Shown here piece after piece: positions 35,110 through 43,847 of a stretch of DNA of 64,000 nt. This DNA is from Reyranellaceae bacterium (GTDB lineage Bacteria; Pseudomonadota; Alphaproteobacteria; Reyranellales; Reyranellaceae): the NCBI GenBank assembly GCA_022844045.1, contig JALHMM010000025.1:1-64000 (forward strand), given 5' to 3'. The position numbers and the translations under genes are program-made. A model generated the notes under the pieces. That model worked only from the letters and a program-made list of their open reading frames with translations, searched no databases and was not told the DNA's origin. The stretch's first letter is position 1; each line of letters opens with the position of its first letter.

Positions 35110-35889
35110 TCAGTGCCACTCGAAGGTCGCGCTGATCGCCAGATGGTCGGAGGGCTGCTCGAGCGAGGGCAGCGGCGTGGTTGCGTGGATCGTCGGCAGC
35201 GCGTGGGGTTCGGCGCTCAGTGGGCCGCGATACAGCAGATAGTCGATGCGTTTGGCGATTTCGTTGGAGTTGCAGGTGAAGTCGTCCGGTCGCGCGGCGT
35301 AGGCGTCGGCAAACCCCGCCGACCAGAAGGTGTCGAGCGTCGGGGTCGCCGCCGTCGCGTTGAAATCGCCGCAGGCGATCCAGGCGTCGCAAGGCTGGAG
35401 CGCGCCGACCAGCTGTCGCGCCTGACGCAGGCCGATGCGCTGGTCTGGCGGCGTCGTCGGCGCCTGCCATTTGAGATGGGTGCTGGCGACGCCCAGTGTT
35501 CGCGCGTCGTGGCGCAGCTCCAGCAGCAGGGCGATGCTGCCTGAGGACGGTTGATCCGCGATGCCGTCGTCGTAGACCAGCCGGTGGACATTGCCGAGCG
35601 TGAACTGGCTGCGATCGAAGAACGTCGCGCAGCCGTCGAGGCGGGTACCGCTCTTCTTCAGATACTCGCCGGCATAACCCAGCTTCGCGAGGCGTCGCTC
35701 GAGCAGGGCGAAGGTCTCTTCCTCGATCTCCTGCAGGCACAGGATATGGGCCGCCCGCCGCTCGATCGCGTCGGCCAGCGCGCCCATCCGCCATTCCGGC
35801 CGCAGGTGCTCGGCTGCGGTATGCGGAAAAAAGCGCGGCTCGATATAGGCGTTGGCCAGGATGTTGTAGGAGCAGACGACGAAAGACAT
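35110..35889 (-). CDS. endonuclease/exonuclease/phosphatase (EEP) family protein
   Basis: The 259-residue protein has the EEP core: VCSYNILANAYI (Asn metal ligand), CLQEIEEETF (catalytic Glu), GVASTHLKWQAP, CGDFNATAATPTL (Asp/Asn pair), RIDYLLYRG and SDHLAI (final Asp-His). This is closest to the CCR4/nocturnin-like branch, which cleaves RNA tails or nucleotide phosphates, but bacterial members are poorly known. No signal peptide. The start overlaps the amidase stop by one base (TGATG), so the two genes are coupled. Confidence 0.88.
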   Translation of the reverse strand: MSFVVCSYNILANAYIEPRFFPHTAAEHLRPEWRMGALADAIERRAAHILCLQEIEEETFALLERRLAKLGYAGEYLKKSGTRLDGCATFFDRSQFTLGNVHRLVYDDGIADQPSSGSIALLLELRHDARTLGVASTHLKWQAPTTPPDQRIGLRQARQLVGALQPCDAWIACGDFNATAATPTLDTFWSAGFADAYAARPDDFTCNSNEIAKRIDYLLYRGPLSAEPHALPTIHATTPLPSLEQPSDHLAISATFEWH

Positions 35890-37259
35890 CAGCGCGCCAA
35901 CGCCAGTTCGGCGCGCGCCGCCATCTTCAGCAGTGGCCGGTCGTGCAGGCGCGGCGCCACGATCTGCAACCCAACGGGCAATCCATCGCGGCCGCTACCG
36001 CAGGGAATCGAGATACCCGGCACCAGCGCGAGGTTGAACAGCGGCGTGAACACCGCGTGACCGCGCGGCCCGGCGGGCTTGTTCTCGATCACCGCTGGAT
36101 ACACCGTCTCGACCGGCCACGACACGCAGGCGGTGGTCGGCGTCAGCAGGTAGTCGTAGCGGGTGAAGAACTCCGCCACGGCGCGGGCGGCGGCATCGGC
36201 GAAGCGCAACGCGGCGACCACGTCGGTGCCCGACGTGCCCCGGCCGCGCTCGATCAAGCCCGCGATGTTGTCGCCGAATAGCCCGGGCTCGGTCGCGTGC
36301 CGTTCGCCGTAGAGCAGCGCGCTGGCGGCGGCGTTGACCGCCGCGAAGGCGAGCTCGCCGGTTCCGGCGGGCCATGTGATGTCGGCGTTCTGGATGCTCC
36401 AGCCGGCGCCGCGCAGTGTCTCGACCGCGGCGTCGACCGCGTCGCGCACATCGGCGTCGACGGCGACGTCGAGGCCCAGGCGCGGGCTGTAGGCGATGCG
36501 CGGCTTGGCCGGCGGTGCCACGTCGTAGGTCGGCACCGAATGCGGGTCGCGCGGATCGGCGCCGGCCATCATCTCGAACATCAGCGAGGCGTCAGCCACC
36601 GTGCGGCCCATCGGCGCCGTCACGCCATAGAGCGGGCCGTACGACCCGCCGAAGCCGAAGGGCGAGGGGATCGCGCCGGCCGAGGTCTTGAGCCCGACCA
36701 CGCCGCAATGCGACGCCGGCCGTCGGCCCGAGCCACCGCCATCGGTGCCCAATGCGATCGGTGAAAAGCCGGCCGCCAGGCCCACCGCCGCGCCGCCGGA
36801 GGAACCACCGGGGGTGAGCGCCGGATTCATCGGATGGCGCGTCGGGCCATAGACCTTGTTCTCGGTGTGGCCCTTGGCGGCCATCTCGGGCGTGTTGGTC
36901 ATGCCCAGGAACACGCCGCCCGCCGCCTTCAGCCGCTCGACCGACACCGCGTCGCGCGGCGCGATGAAGTCCTTGTAGAGCAGCGAGCCATTGGTGACGC
37001 GCCGGCCGGCGACCCAGGTCGTGTCCTTCACCGTGTAGGGCACGCCCAGCAGCGGCCCGTCGAAACCGGCCTTGCGCTGCGCGTCGACGCGGTCGGCGTC
37101 GCGCCGTGCTTCCGCGGGATCGAAGTCGACGATGGCGGTGAGCGCAGGATTCCTTGCCTCGACCCGCGCGATGGCGGCCTCGGCGACGTCGCGGGCCCTG
37201 GCCTTGCCGGAGCGGACCGCGGTGGCGATCTCGGCGGCGGTTCGATCGATCAGGTCCAT
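35889..37259 (-). CDS. amidase (amidase-signature family), second copy in window
   Basis: The 456-residue protein has the triad Lys in VPYTVKDT, cis-Ser in TPGGSSGGAAVGLAAG and nucleophile Ser in GTDGGGSGRRPAS. The usual GTDTGGSIR motif is slightly altered (DGGGSGRR). It is longer than and distinct from the 20173-21441 amidase, with only the signature region in common. The ATG at 37259 begins the family N-terminus MDLIDRTAAEIA; upstream in-frame codons overlap the divergent DUF2161 gene. The substrate is unknown. Confidence 0.9.
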   Translation of the reverse strand: MDLIDRTAAEIATAVRSGKARARDVAEAAIARVEARNPALTAIVDFDPAEARRDADRVDAQRKAGFDGPLLGVPYTVKDTTWVAGRRVTNGSLLYKDFIAPRDAVSVERLKAAGGVFLGMTNTPEMAAKGHTENKVYGPTRHPMNPALTPGGSSGGAAVGLAAGFSPIALGTDGGGSGRRPASHCGVVGLKTSAGAIPSPFGFGGSYGPLYGVTAPMGRTVADASLMFEMMAGADPRDPHSVPTYDVAPPAKPRIAYSPRLGLDVAVDADVRDAVDAAVETLRGAGWSIQNADITWPAGTGELAFAAVNAAASALLYGERHATEPGLFGDNIAGLIERGRGTSGTDVVAALRFADAAARAVAEFFTRYDYLLTPTTACVSWPVETVYPAVIENKPAGPRGHAVFTPLFNLALVPGISIPCGSGRDGLPVGLQIVAPRLHDRPLLKMAARAELALAR

Positions 37260-37312
37260 CGGGGTTGTCCTTGGGCTTGGCGACTCGGCTGCGCTATCAT
37301 GGCCACAAAACA

Positions 37313-37954
37313 ATGCCCCTCGAAACTGATCTCTACGCGCCGGTGAAGGCGCTACTCGAAGGCCAGGGCTACGACGTCAAGGGCGAGGTCCGCGGCTGCG
37401 ACGTCGTGGGCGTGCGCGGCGCGGAGCCGCCGGTGATCGTCGAGCTCAAACGCGCCTTCGGGCTCGGCCTGGTACTGCAGGGCGTCGAGCGATTGGGCAT
37501 GACCGACTCGGTCTACCTCGCCGTCGGCGCCTGGCCCAAGCGCATGCGCGAGGTCAAGAAATTGTGCCGGCGGCTCGGGCTCGGCTTGATGATCGTGACG
37601 GGCGCGCGGGTCGAGATCCTGCTCGATCCCGCGCCCTACGTGCCGCGCAAGAACACGCGCAAGGCCGGCCGCCTGCTGGGCGAGCATGCACGGCGTGTCG
37701 GCGATCCGACGAAGGGCGGCTCGACGCGCGTGCCGATCATGACCGCCTATCGGCAGCAGGCGTTGCGCTGCGCCGAACTGCTGGCGCGCGACGGGCCGAT
37801 GAAGGCCGCGGTGCTGAAGGCATCCGCCGAGGTGCCGAACGCCGGCAAGATTCTGCTCGACGATGTCTATGGCTGGTTCGAGCGGGTCGAGCGCGGCGTC
37901 TATACGCTCAGCCCGGCGGGGCGTGATGGGCTGGTGAAGTTCGGCCGGGGCTGA
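37313..37954 (+). CDS. DUF2161 family protein (PDDEXK nuclease fold plus winged helix)
   Basis: The 213-residue protein has a PDDEXK-like core: Asp30 in CDVVGV, then Glu44-x-Lys46 in VIVELKRAF, with an upstream Glu in a helix (ALLEGQGYDVKGEV). The C-terminal part (about 140-213, RQQALRCAELLARDGP to VYTLSPAG) looks like a winged helix for DNA binding. The family is listed as a phosphodiesterase of unknown job. Start ATG 37313 gives the conserved METDLY-type opening (MPLETDLYAPVKALLEGQGY). The gene is divergent from the amidase with 53 bases between. Confidence 0.82.
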   Translation: MPLETDLYAPVKALLEGQGYDVKGEVRGCDVVGVRGAEPPVIVELKRAFGLGLVLQGVERLGMTDSVYLAVGAWPKRMREVKKLCRRLGLGLMIVTGARVEILLDPAPYVPRKNTRKAGRLLGEHARRVGDPTKGGSTRVPIMTAYRQQALRCAELLARDGPMKAAVLKASAEVPNAGKILLDDVYGWFERVERGVYTLSPAGRDGLVKFGRG

Positions 37955-37996
37955 TGTAGGCTGCCCGGGCGATCAGGCCGCCGAGGGAGTTCTCCG

Positions 37997-38797
37997 ATGG
38001 ACATGCCGATCACCGAGCTGCCGCTGACTGGAACCGATGTCTACGCCATGCCGCGCGAGCAGGGCGAATGGGTGCTACGCCGCCAGCTCGCCGCCGCCTA
38101 TCGCCTGGTCGACCATTTCGGCTGGACCGAGCTGATCTACGGCCACCTCACCGCGCGCGTGCCGGGCGATGCGCCGCATTTCCTGATCAATCCCTTCGGT
38201 CTGAACTACGACGAGGTCACCGCCTCGAACCTGGTGAAGATCGACCTCGACGGCAACATCGTCGAGCCCTCGCCGCATCCCGTGAACTACGCCGGCTTCG
38301 TCATCCATTCGGCGATCCACATGGCGCACGCTTCGCGCCACCGCGTGGTGATGCACACCCATACCCGCGCCGGCATGGCGGTTTGCGCGCTGAAGGATGG
38401 GCTGAAGCCGATCTCGATGGTATCGACGGCGTTCCACGGCAAGCTCTCGCAGCATGACTACGAAGGCCCCAGCCTCGATCTCGACGAGCGCGGCCGGCTC
38501 CTGAAGAACCTCGGCGACAACCAGGCGATGATGCTGCGCAACCATGGCCTGCTGGTCACCGGTCGCTCGGTGCCCGAGGCCTTCCTGCGCCTCTATCGCC
38601 TGGAACGCGCCTGCCAGATCCAGATCGACGCCGCGGCCGCCGGCGCGCTCAATGTCATGGGCGACAATCTCGCGGCCAAGTCGGGCGCCGACATGGACGC
38701 GTTCTCCGAGCGCGAGAGCGCCAACGGCATGGGCGATCTCGAATTCGCCGCCCTGATCCGCAAGCTCGACAAGACCGATTCGAGCTGGCGGCACTAG
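37997..38797 (+). CDS. class II aldolase/adducin family protein
   Basis: The 266-residue protein has the class II aldolase domain with zinc ligands in HTHTRAGMAV and the later NHGLLVTGRS, plus the opening LAAAYRLVDHFGWTELIYGHLTARVP. Enzymes of this kind cleave or decarboxylate phosphorylated sugars, but this subgroup (with FLINPFGLNYDEVTASNLVK) is common in soil proteobacteria and mostly untested. A ggga site precedes the ATG. A hairpin at 38805 follows the stop. Confidence 0.9.
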   Translation: MDMPITELPLTGTDVYAMPREQGEWVLRRQLAAAYRLVDHFGWTELIYGHLTARVPGDAPHFLINPFGLNYDEVTASNLVKIDLDGNIVEPSPHPVNYAGFVIHSAIHMAHASRHRVVMHTHTRAGMAVCALKDGLKPISMVSTAFHGKLSQHDYEGPSLDLDERGRLLKNLGDNQAMMLRNHGLLVTGRSVPEAFLRLYRLERACQIQIDAAAAGALNVMGDNLAAKSGADMDAFSERESANGMGDLEFAALIRKLDKTDSSWRH

Positions 38798-38804
38798 TTC
38801 AGGC

Positions 38805-38822
38805 GGGAGCGCCGCCGCTCCC
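38805..38822. terminator. possible terminator hairpin after the aldolase gene
   Basis: The 7-base arms gggagcg and cgctccc pair across four bases, eight bases past the aldolase stop. No T run follows, so it may only weaken read-through into the dodecin gene. Confidence 0.4.
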
Positions 38823-38885
38823 GTCCCACTTCTGCATCGCTGCGCGTTGCGTTGAGCACGGCGTTGGCTAGCGAAGGAGGGATCC

Positions 38886-39098
38886 ATGGCGGACAGTGTC
38901 TACAAGGTGATCGAGCTCATCGGCACCAGCACCGAGTCCTGGGAGAAGGCGGCGAACGTCGCGATCAGCCGCGCCAGCAAAACGCTGCGCGACCTGCGTG
39001 TCGCCGAGGTCGTCGAGCTCGACATGGTGATCGAGAAGGGCAAGGTCGCGGCCTACCGCACCAAGGTGAAGCTGTCCTTCAAGTTCGAAGGAAGCTGA
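38886..39098 (+). CDS. dodecin (flavin-storage protein)
   Basis: The 70-residue protein fits dodecin in length and in motifs: VYKVIELIGTSTESWEKAAN, AISRASKTLRDLRVAEVVEL and AYRTKVKLSFKFE. Dodecins form 12-subunit shells that bind FMN, riboflavin or FAD between aromatic side chains. An aaggaggg site lies close to the ATG. Its last 20 bases overlap the end of the convergent aconitase X small-subunit gene. Confidence 0.95.
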   Translation: MADSVYKVIELIGTSTESWEKAANVAISRASKTLRDLRVAEVVELDMVIEKGKVAAYRTKVKLSFKFEGS

Positions 39099-39489
39099 TC
39101 AGGCCCTCGGCGTCGATGCCGATCTCGGCGCCGTCTTCGATCCGCTCCATCTCCCGCGGCGCCAGCTCGTAGAGCGGGATCGCGGGCCAGCCCATCTCGC
39201 GCGCCACGACGACGCCCAGGCCGAGGATGGCATCGACGCGGCCCAGCACGATGGCCGATGGTGCATGGCCGTTGCGCAACAGCTCGAGCATCACCGCGCT
39301 CGAGGACGACGAACCGCGTGGCTCGGCCACCAACAGCACGCGGCCGGCGATACGCTCGCCGTGATGGGCGATCGATGGATCGGTGAGCGCGCCGGTATCG
39401 GGATCGACGCCGCCCCAAAAACTCAGCGCCGCGACCTTCAGCGCGCGGCCCGAGGCGGCGCCGGGAAGGATGACACGCGCGCGGATCAT
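39079..39489 (-). CDS. aconitase X swivel (small) subunit, DUF126
   Basis: The 136-residue protein is the aconitase X swivel domain: RVILPGAASGRALKVAALSF opening, SFWGGVDPDTGALTD, HGERIAGRVLLVAEPRGSSS (the active-site Ser loop) and a C-terminal GWPAIPLYEL. It works with the large subunit at 39635-40888. Bacterial enzymes of this family are dehydratases such as cis-3-hydroxy-L-proline dehydratase. Its gene lies after the large subunit on the same strand, with a 122-base paired palindrome between the two. Confidence 0.9.
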   Translation of the reverse strand: MIRARVILPGAASGRALKVAALSFWGGVDPDTGALTDPSIAHHGERIAGRVLLVAEPRGSSSSSAVMLELLRNGHAPSAIVLGRVDAILGLGVVVAREMGWPAIPLYELAPREMERIEDGAEIGIDAEGLISFLRT

Positions 39490-39499
39490 TGCGTCTTCC

Positions 39500-39621
39500 T
39501 CCCTCTCCCCGCGAGCGGGGAGAGGGTCGGGGTGAGGGGCTGAATCAGGTGTCGCACTACGGCCGCAAGCAACCTGCGACTCCCCCTCACCCCAACCCTC
39601 TCCCCGCAGGCGGGGCGAGGG
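39500..39621. repeat. paired-palindrome repeat of a second sequence type
   Basis: Outer palindromes are ccctctccccgcgagcgggg type on the left and a matching ctctccccgc-aggcggggcgag unit on the right. Inner arms gggtcggggtgagggg and cccctcaccccaaccc pair with each other, so the region folds as one long hairpin. It separates the two aconitase X subunit genes. Sequence is related in layout but not in bases to the 25131, 26341 and 63706 copies. Confidence 0.88.
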
Positions 39622-39634
39622 AGCATGAAGTGCA

Positions 39635-40888
39635 TCATCGCCATAACGACACGTCCCGCACGAGGCGGCCGGCGGCGGCGGATTCGGCGACGTCGCTCAG
39701 CGAGCCGAACACCACGTCGTAGCCGGTGTTGGGCCGCGTGTAGTGGGCGAACTTGCCGGAGTTGGTGAGTAGGGTGGCGCCTGTGATATCGGGCAGGATC
39801 GGCGCAACGACGACGCAGGTATCTGCGACGAGCGTGATGTTGGCGTCAGCCAGCGCGCCGAGCAGTTCTTCGCGCTCCAGCGCGGAGAGCGTATGGCGGC
39901 CGGTGCAGGCGAAGAAGGGCAGGCGACTCGGGCGGCCATTCAGCAGCGCCAGCAGTCGCCGAACCTCATTGATTGAGAGGTGCGGGCTGCCGATGGCGAT
40001 GGCGTCGAGGCGAGCACCCCCGGTGGTCGAGAGCCGGTCGTAGCTCTCGCGCAGCATCGCGCCGGTCAGCGCGATCGTCTCGGCCGACGGCGCGCCACCG
40101 AGGACGGTCGCGACATCGGGCGCCTCGGGCGTGACGCCGACGACGTGGAACAGGCCGATGGCGCCACTGGAGGCGGCGGCGGCGCCCAGCGCCTTCAGAC
40201 GATCTTCCGACGTGTCGCGTGGCAAGCCGGCGAAGGCCGCGACGCGACCACCGGCGACACGGCCCAGCCAGGCGCCGAGCACGGGATAGAGCGCGTCCTC
40301 GGCCAGCAGGCGCGGATCGAGGCCGCCGCACTCGACCAGCAGCGTGGCGCGGCGATTGGCGTCGCGATGCAGTCCATAATCCGGCGCGCGCGCGGCGATG
40401 GCGGCGCAAATGTCCAGGAAGTCGCCGTAGCGCTCGGTGCGCGCGCCCAGCACCGAATTGCAGAAGGCGACGGCGTTGCTTTCGCCCCAGGCGACATGCG
40501 CGCCGGTGCGCGGGCGGTGACCGGCCTGGTAGGGCGCGCAGGTCCATGTCGGCTGGCAGCCCAGCGCGACATAGGCATCCATCATGCGACGCGCCATGGC
40601 GGCCTTGTGCGTGTCGAGCTTCACCCGGCCGGTATGCAGCAGGTCGAGCGCGCCGACATTGAGGGTCGTCGGTACGCCGGCGCGGCCGCCGCCCTCGACC
40701 AACCGTTCGGCGAACAAGGTGCCGGAATCGCCGTGATAGAGGCAGCCGTCGATATGCGCGGACTCAACCGAGATCAGCCGCTCGGCGCCCATCATGCGCG
40801 CGGTCTCCGATACCACGCGCATCGACAGGGCGGCGGCCGGGCCGTCGCGGCCCTCCAGCACGGCGCGTTCGTCCGAGGTGAGCTGCAT
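39635..40888 (-). CDS. aconitase X catalytic (large) subunit, DUF521
   Basis: The 417-residue protein is full length for the aconitase X catalytic subunit: MQLTSDERAVLEGRDGPAAA at the start, SVESAHIDGCLYHGDSG, the Cys motif in WTCAPYQAGHRPRTGAHVAW, GESNAVAFCNSVLGARTER, and a late SGKFAHY. Cys residues in these blocks hold the metal or iron-sulfur centre. The likely reaction is dehydration of a hydroxy-amino or hydroxy acid such as cis-3-hydroxyproline. Mevalonate-5-phosphate dehydratase is the archaeal alternative. The start is divergent from the CoA-transferase gene, 127 bases apart. Confidence 0.9.
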   Translation of the reverse strand: MQLTSDERAVLEGRDGPAAALSMRVVSETARMMGAERLISVESAHIDGCLYHGDSGTLFAERLVEGGGRAGVPTTLNVGALDLLHTGRVKLDTHKAAMARRMMDAYVALGCQPTWTCAPYQAGHRPRTGAHVAWGESNAVAFCNSVLGARTERYGDFLDICAAIAARAPDYGLHRDANRRATLLVECGGLDPRLLAEDALYPVLGAWLGRVAGGRVAAFAGLPRDTSEDRLKALGAAAASSGAIGLFHVVGVTPEAPDVATVLGGAPSAETIALTGAMLRESYDRLSTTGGARLDAIAIGSPHLSINEVRRLLALLNGRPSRLPFFACTGRHTLSALEREELLGALADANITLVADTCVVVAPILPDITGATLLTNSGKFAHYTRPNTGYDVVFGSLSDVAESAAAGRLVRDVSLWR

Positions 40889-41015
40889 GGGCGGTAGTGT
40901 AGCGACAGCGAGGGCCTGCGTCCCGCCAGCACTCCCATGCAGGCAAGGCGATTGTCAGGGCCCGCCGCTCTCGGCATATGGTGCCGGCCAAGCGAACAGG
41001 ACAAGAGGAACGGGC

Positions 41016-42137
41016 ATGCCCGGCGCGCTCGACGGTATTCTGGTGATCTCGGTGGAGCAGGCGGTGGCCGCTCCTTATTGCGCGGCGCGGCTGGCCGATT
41101 CGGGCGCGCGGGTGATCAAGGTCGAGCGGCCGGAGGGCGATTTCGCGCGCGGCTACGACCGGCACATCAGAGGCGACAGCGCCTATTTCGTCTTCCTCAA
41201 CCGCGGCAAGCAGTCGGTGACCTTGGACTTCAAGCGGCCCGAGGATCTGGCGCTGCTGCATCGCATGATCGGCAAGGCCGACGTGCTGATCCAGAACCTC
41301 GCGCCGGGCGCGGCCAAGCGTGCCGGTTTCGGCGCCGAGGACATGCGCAAGCTCAACCCGCGCCTGATCACCGTCGATATCTCGGGCTACGGCGATTTCG
41401 GGCCGTACAAGGAGCGCCGTGCCTACGACCTGCTGGTGCAGGCCGAGTCGGGGCTCGCGTCGATCACCGGGTCGCACCATGCGCCGGGCCGCGTCGGCAT
41501 CTCCGCCACGGACATCGGCACCGGCATGTTCGCCCATGCCGCCGTGCTCGAGGCGCTGATCGCGCGCGGCCGCGACGGCAAGGGCCGCCACATCGAGGTG
41601 TCGCTATTCTCGGCCATGGCGGAGTGGATGGCGATCCCGCTGATGTCCTGGGAGTACAACAACTATGACTGGCCGCGGCTGGGCCTGACGCATCCCTTCA
41701 TCGCGCCCTATGGCGTCTATCCCACCGGCGACGACGTGCCGGTGCTGATCTCGATCCAGAACGACAATGAGTGGCGGCGACTGTGCACCGGCGTGCTCGA
41801 TCGCCCCGACATGCCCGACGATCCGCGCTTCGCGACGGGCGTGGCGCGCAACGCGATTCGCGACGAGACCAACGCCATCGTCGCCGAGGTCTTCAAGCGC
41901 CACACCTGGGATAGCATCACGGCGAAGCTGGAAAAGGCGCAGATCGCCTATGCCCGCGTAAGCTCAGTGAAGGATCTCGGCGGCCACCCGCAGGTGCGCC
42001 GCACGACCATCACGACCGACAAAGGCGAGGTCTCGCTGCCGGCACTGGCCGCGACCATCGACAACGAAGTGCGGACTCTGGGCGCGGTGCCGGCGCTCGG
42101 CGAGCACAGCGACACGATCCGCGCCGAGTTCAAGTGA
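41016..42137 (+). CDS. class III (CaiB/BaiF) CoA-transferase
   Basis: The 373-residue protein has the family marks ALDGILVISVEQAVAAPYCA, LADSGARVIKVERPEGDFAR, SVTLDFKRPEDLALL, ITVDISGYGDFGP and the catalytic Asp138 in RRAYDLLVQAESGL. It moves CoA between organic acids, typically from succinyl-CoA or a product CoA ester. An agagga site six bases before ATG 41016 sets the start. It faces away from the aconitase X genes and is followed by a paired-palindrome repeat. The acid substrate is unknown. Confidence 0.93.
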   Translation: MPGALDGILVISVEQAVAAPYCAARLADSGARVIKVERPEGDFARGYDRHIRGDSAYFVFLNRGKQSVTLDFKRPEDLALLHRMIGKADVLIQNLAPGAAKRAGFGAEDMRKLNPRLITVDISGYGDFGPYKERRAYDLLVQAESGLASITGSHHAPGRVGISATDIGTGMFAHAAVLEALIARGRDGKGRHIEVSLFSAMAEWMAIPLMSWEYNNYDWPRLGLTHPFIAPYGVYPTGDDVPVLISIQNDNEWRRLCTGVLDRPDMPDDPRFATGVARNAIRDETNAIVAEVFKRHTWDSITAKLEKAQIAYARVSSVKDLGGHPQVRRTTITTDKGEVSLPALAATIDNEVRTLGAVPALGEHSDTIRAEFK

Positions 42138-42151
42138 TCTACGCAGGCGTC

Positions 42152-42319
42152 TTACCTTCCCCCGCTCTGCGGGGGAAGGTGCCCGAAGGGCGGATGGGGG
42201 TGCTGGTATTGCGGTCAGATGCGATGTTTGAGTTGTCGCACCCCGGGGCCGTCCGCGGCCCCTGTCCACCCCCATCCGGCGCTGCGCGCCACCCACCCCC
42301 GCCCGCGGGGGGCGGTAGG
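42152..42319. repeat. paired-palindrome repeat, diverged copy 3
   Basis: The left arm is nearly identical to that of the 26341 and 63706 copies (taccttcccccgc, then gcccgaagggcggatggggg), and the right arm has cccccatccggcgctgcgcgccac. The outer right palindrome has drifted to cccccgcccgcggggggcgg, and the inner loop is 40 bases longer with a separate ccccggggccgtccgcggcc stretch. It lies between the CoA-transferase gene and the MFS gene, and the MFS ribosome site (taggaga) follows it directly. Confidence 0.85.
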
Positions 42320-42324
42320 AGACA

Positions 42325-43476
42325 ATGATCCCGGCGCGCCTCGCCTATTTCTTCGGTGCCTATTTCTTCGCCGGCGGCGCGGCGCTGAGTTACTGGGCGG
42401 TGTGGTTGCGCGACCGCGGCGTGGGCGATGCCGAGATCGGCACGATCTACATGGCGCGCCAGTTCGTGACGGTAGCGGCGACCATCGCCGTGGGCTGGAT
42501 CGCCCAGCGCCTGGCCGGCACGCGCGGCCTGATGATGGCGTTGCTGTCGGGCGCGCTCGCCATGGCCATCGCCTACGAGTTCTCCTATGGCTTCTGGCCC
42601 AACCTGATCGTCACCATGATCTGGGGCGCGATGTGGCACCCGCTGCTGTCGCTGGGCGACGGCAATGCCGTGGCGGTGACGCGCGAGCGCGGCATCGACT
42701 ATGCGCGGGTGCGCGTCTGGGGCTCGGTGACCTTCATCGGCGGCGCGCTGGCCGCCGGCGTCGCGGTCGATCGCTGGGGGCCGCCCTGGGTGCTCTATCT
42801 GCTGGGCATCGGCGTGGTGCTGACCATTCCCGCCGCCTTGTGGCTGCCCGCGCCGGCATCGCGCAGCGCGCCGGCCGATCGCGGCAAGGTCCGCGCCGGC
42901 GAGTTGCTGCGCAAGCCGACCTTCGTGCTGTTCCTGGTCGCCTGCGGCTTCTGCCAGGCCAGCCACGCCGTGCTCTACAGCTTCGGCACGCTGTCATGGC
43001 GCGCCGCCGGCATCGACGACGTGGTGATCAGCCTGCTGTGGGGCGAGAGCGTGCTGGTCGAGATCGGCCTGTTCATGGTCGGCGGCGCGCTCACCGCGCG
43101 CTTCGGCGCCGTCGGCATGCTGGCGCTGGGCGCCGGCGGCGCGTTGGTGCGCTGGGCGGCGATGCCCTGGCTCGGTACCGACGTCGCCGCCCTGGTCGTG
43201 CTGCAGGCGCTGCACGCCTTGACCTTCGGCGCCACGCATCTGGCCGCGATGGCCTTCCTGCGCCAGGCGATCCCGACGCACGCGATGCCGCTGGCGCAGA
43301 GCCTATACTATGGGCTGGCGAGCGGCCTGGTGATCGCCGTGGTATTCCAGGTCTCGGGTACGCTCTACGCGCGCTTCGGCGGCGACGCCTTCTTCGCCAT
43401 GGCGGCGCTGGCGAGCGTCAGCCTGCTGGCGACGATCGCCCTGGCGCGCCACTGGAAGGGCGAGGCGTTGATTTAG
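42325..43476 (+). CDS. MFS transporter of the HcaT-like (MFS_1-like) family
   Basis: The 383-residue membrane protein has about 12 segments and the opening LAYFFGAYFFAGGAALSYWAVWLRD with IYMARQFVTVAATIAVGWIA, as in 3-phenylpropionate-type permeases of the HcaT family. RVWGSVTFIGGALAAGVAVDRWG is the mid-region motif. The start follows the end of the 42152 repeat and its taggaga site. A small NTF2-fold gene follows ten bases later. Transport of an aromatic acid is a reasonable guess, not established. Confidence 0.88.
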   Translation: MIPARLAYFFGAYFFAGGAALSYWAVWLRDRGVGDAEIGTIYMARQFVTVAATIAVGWIAQRLAGTRGLMMALLSGALAMAIAYEFSYGFWPNLIVTMIWGAMWHPLLSLGDGNAVAVTRERGIDYARVRVWGSVTFIGGALAAGVAVDRWGPPWVLYLLGIGVVLTIPAALWLPAPASRSAPADRGKVRAGELLRKPTFVLFLVACGFCQASHAVLYSFGTLSWRAAGIDDVVISLLWGESVLVEIGLFMVGGALTARFGAVGMLALGAGGALVRWAAMPWLGTDVAALVVLQALHALTFGATHLAAMAFLRQAIPTHAMPLAQSLYYGLASGLVIAVVFQVSGTLYARFGGDAFFAMAALASVSLLATIALARHWKGEALI

Positions 43477-43486
43477 GGAGGACGCG

Positions 43487-43846
43487 ATGTCCAAGGCCGA
43501 CCATGACTTGTTGGAGGCGCTGAACGACGACTACATCCATTCGGTGCAGCATTCCGACGTGAAGCGCTTCGACGAGATCTTGGCCCAGGACTTCCGCTGC
43601 TCGAATCCCGATGGCTCGCTGCTCGACCGTGCCGGCTTCCTGGCGCAGACCGCCAAGCCCGTGACGATCAGCGGCCTGCGCACGGAGGACGTCGAGATCC
43701 GCCTGATGGGCGACTTCGCCATCATCCATGCGCGCACGCTGTACACGCTCCCGGACGGCAAGGTCGGGCGTGGCCGCTATACGGACGTCTGGGCGCGGCA
43801 GGGCGGCAAGTGGCTCTGCGTCTCCGCCCACGTCACGCGGAACTAA
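43487..43846 (+). CDS. NTF2/SnoaL-fold protein (DUF4440-like)
   Basis: The 119-residue protein has the cone fold seen in DUF4440 and SnoaL-like proteins: LLEALNDDYIHSVQHSDVKRFDEILAQDF, LDRAGFLAQT, IHARTLYTL and RYTDVWARQGGKWLCVSAHVT. Such proteins are small cytoplasmic enzymes or ligand carriers. The ending with KWLCVSAHVTRN is typical. A ggagga site precedes the ATG, ten bases after the MFS gene, so both are in one transcript. It ends one base from the convergent PLP enzyme gene. Confidence 0.88.
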   Translation: MSKADHDLLEALNDDYIHSVQHSDVKRFDEILAQDFRCSNPDGSLLDRAGFLAQTAKPVTISGLRTEDVEIRLMGDFAIIHARTLYTLPDGKVGRGRYTDVWARQGGKWLCVSAHVTRN

Positions 43847-43847
43847 G

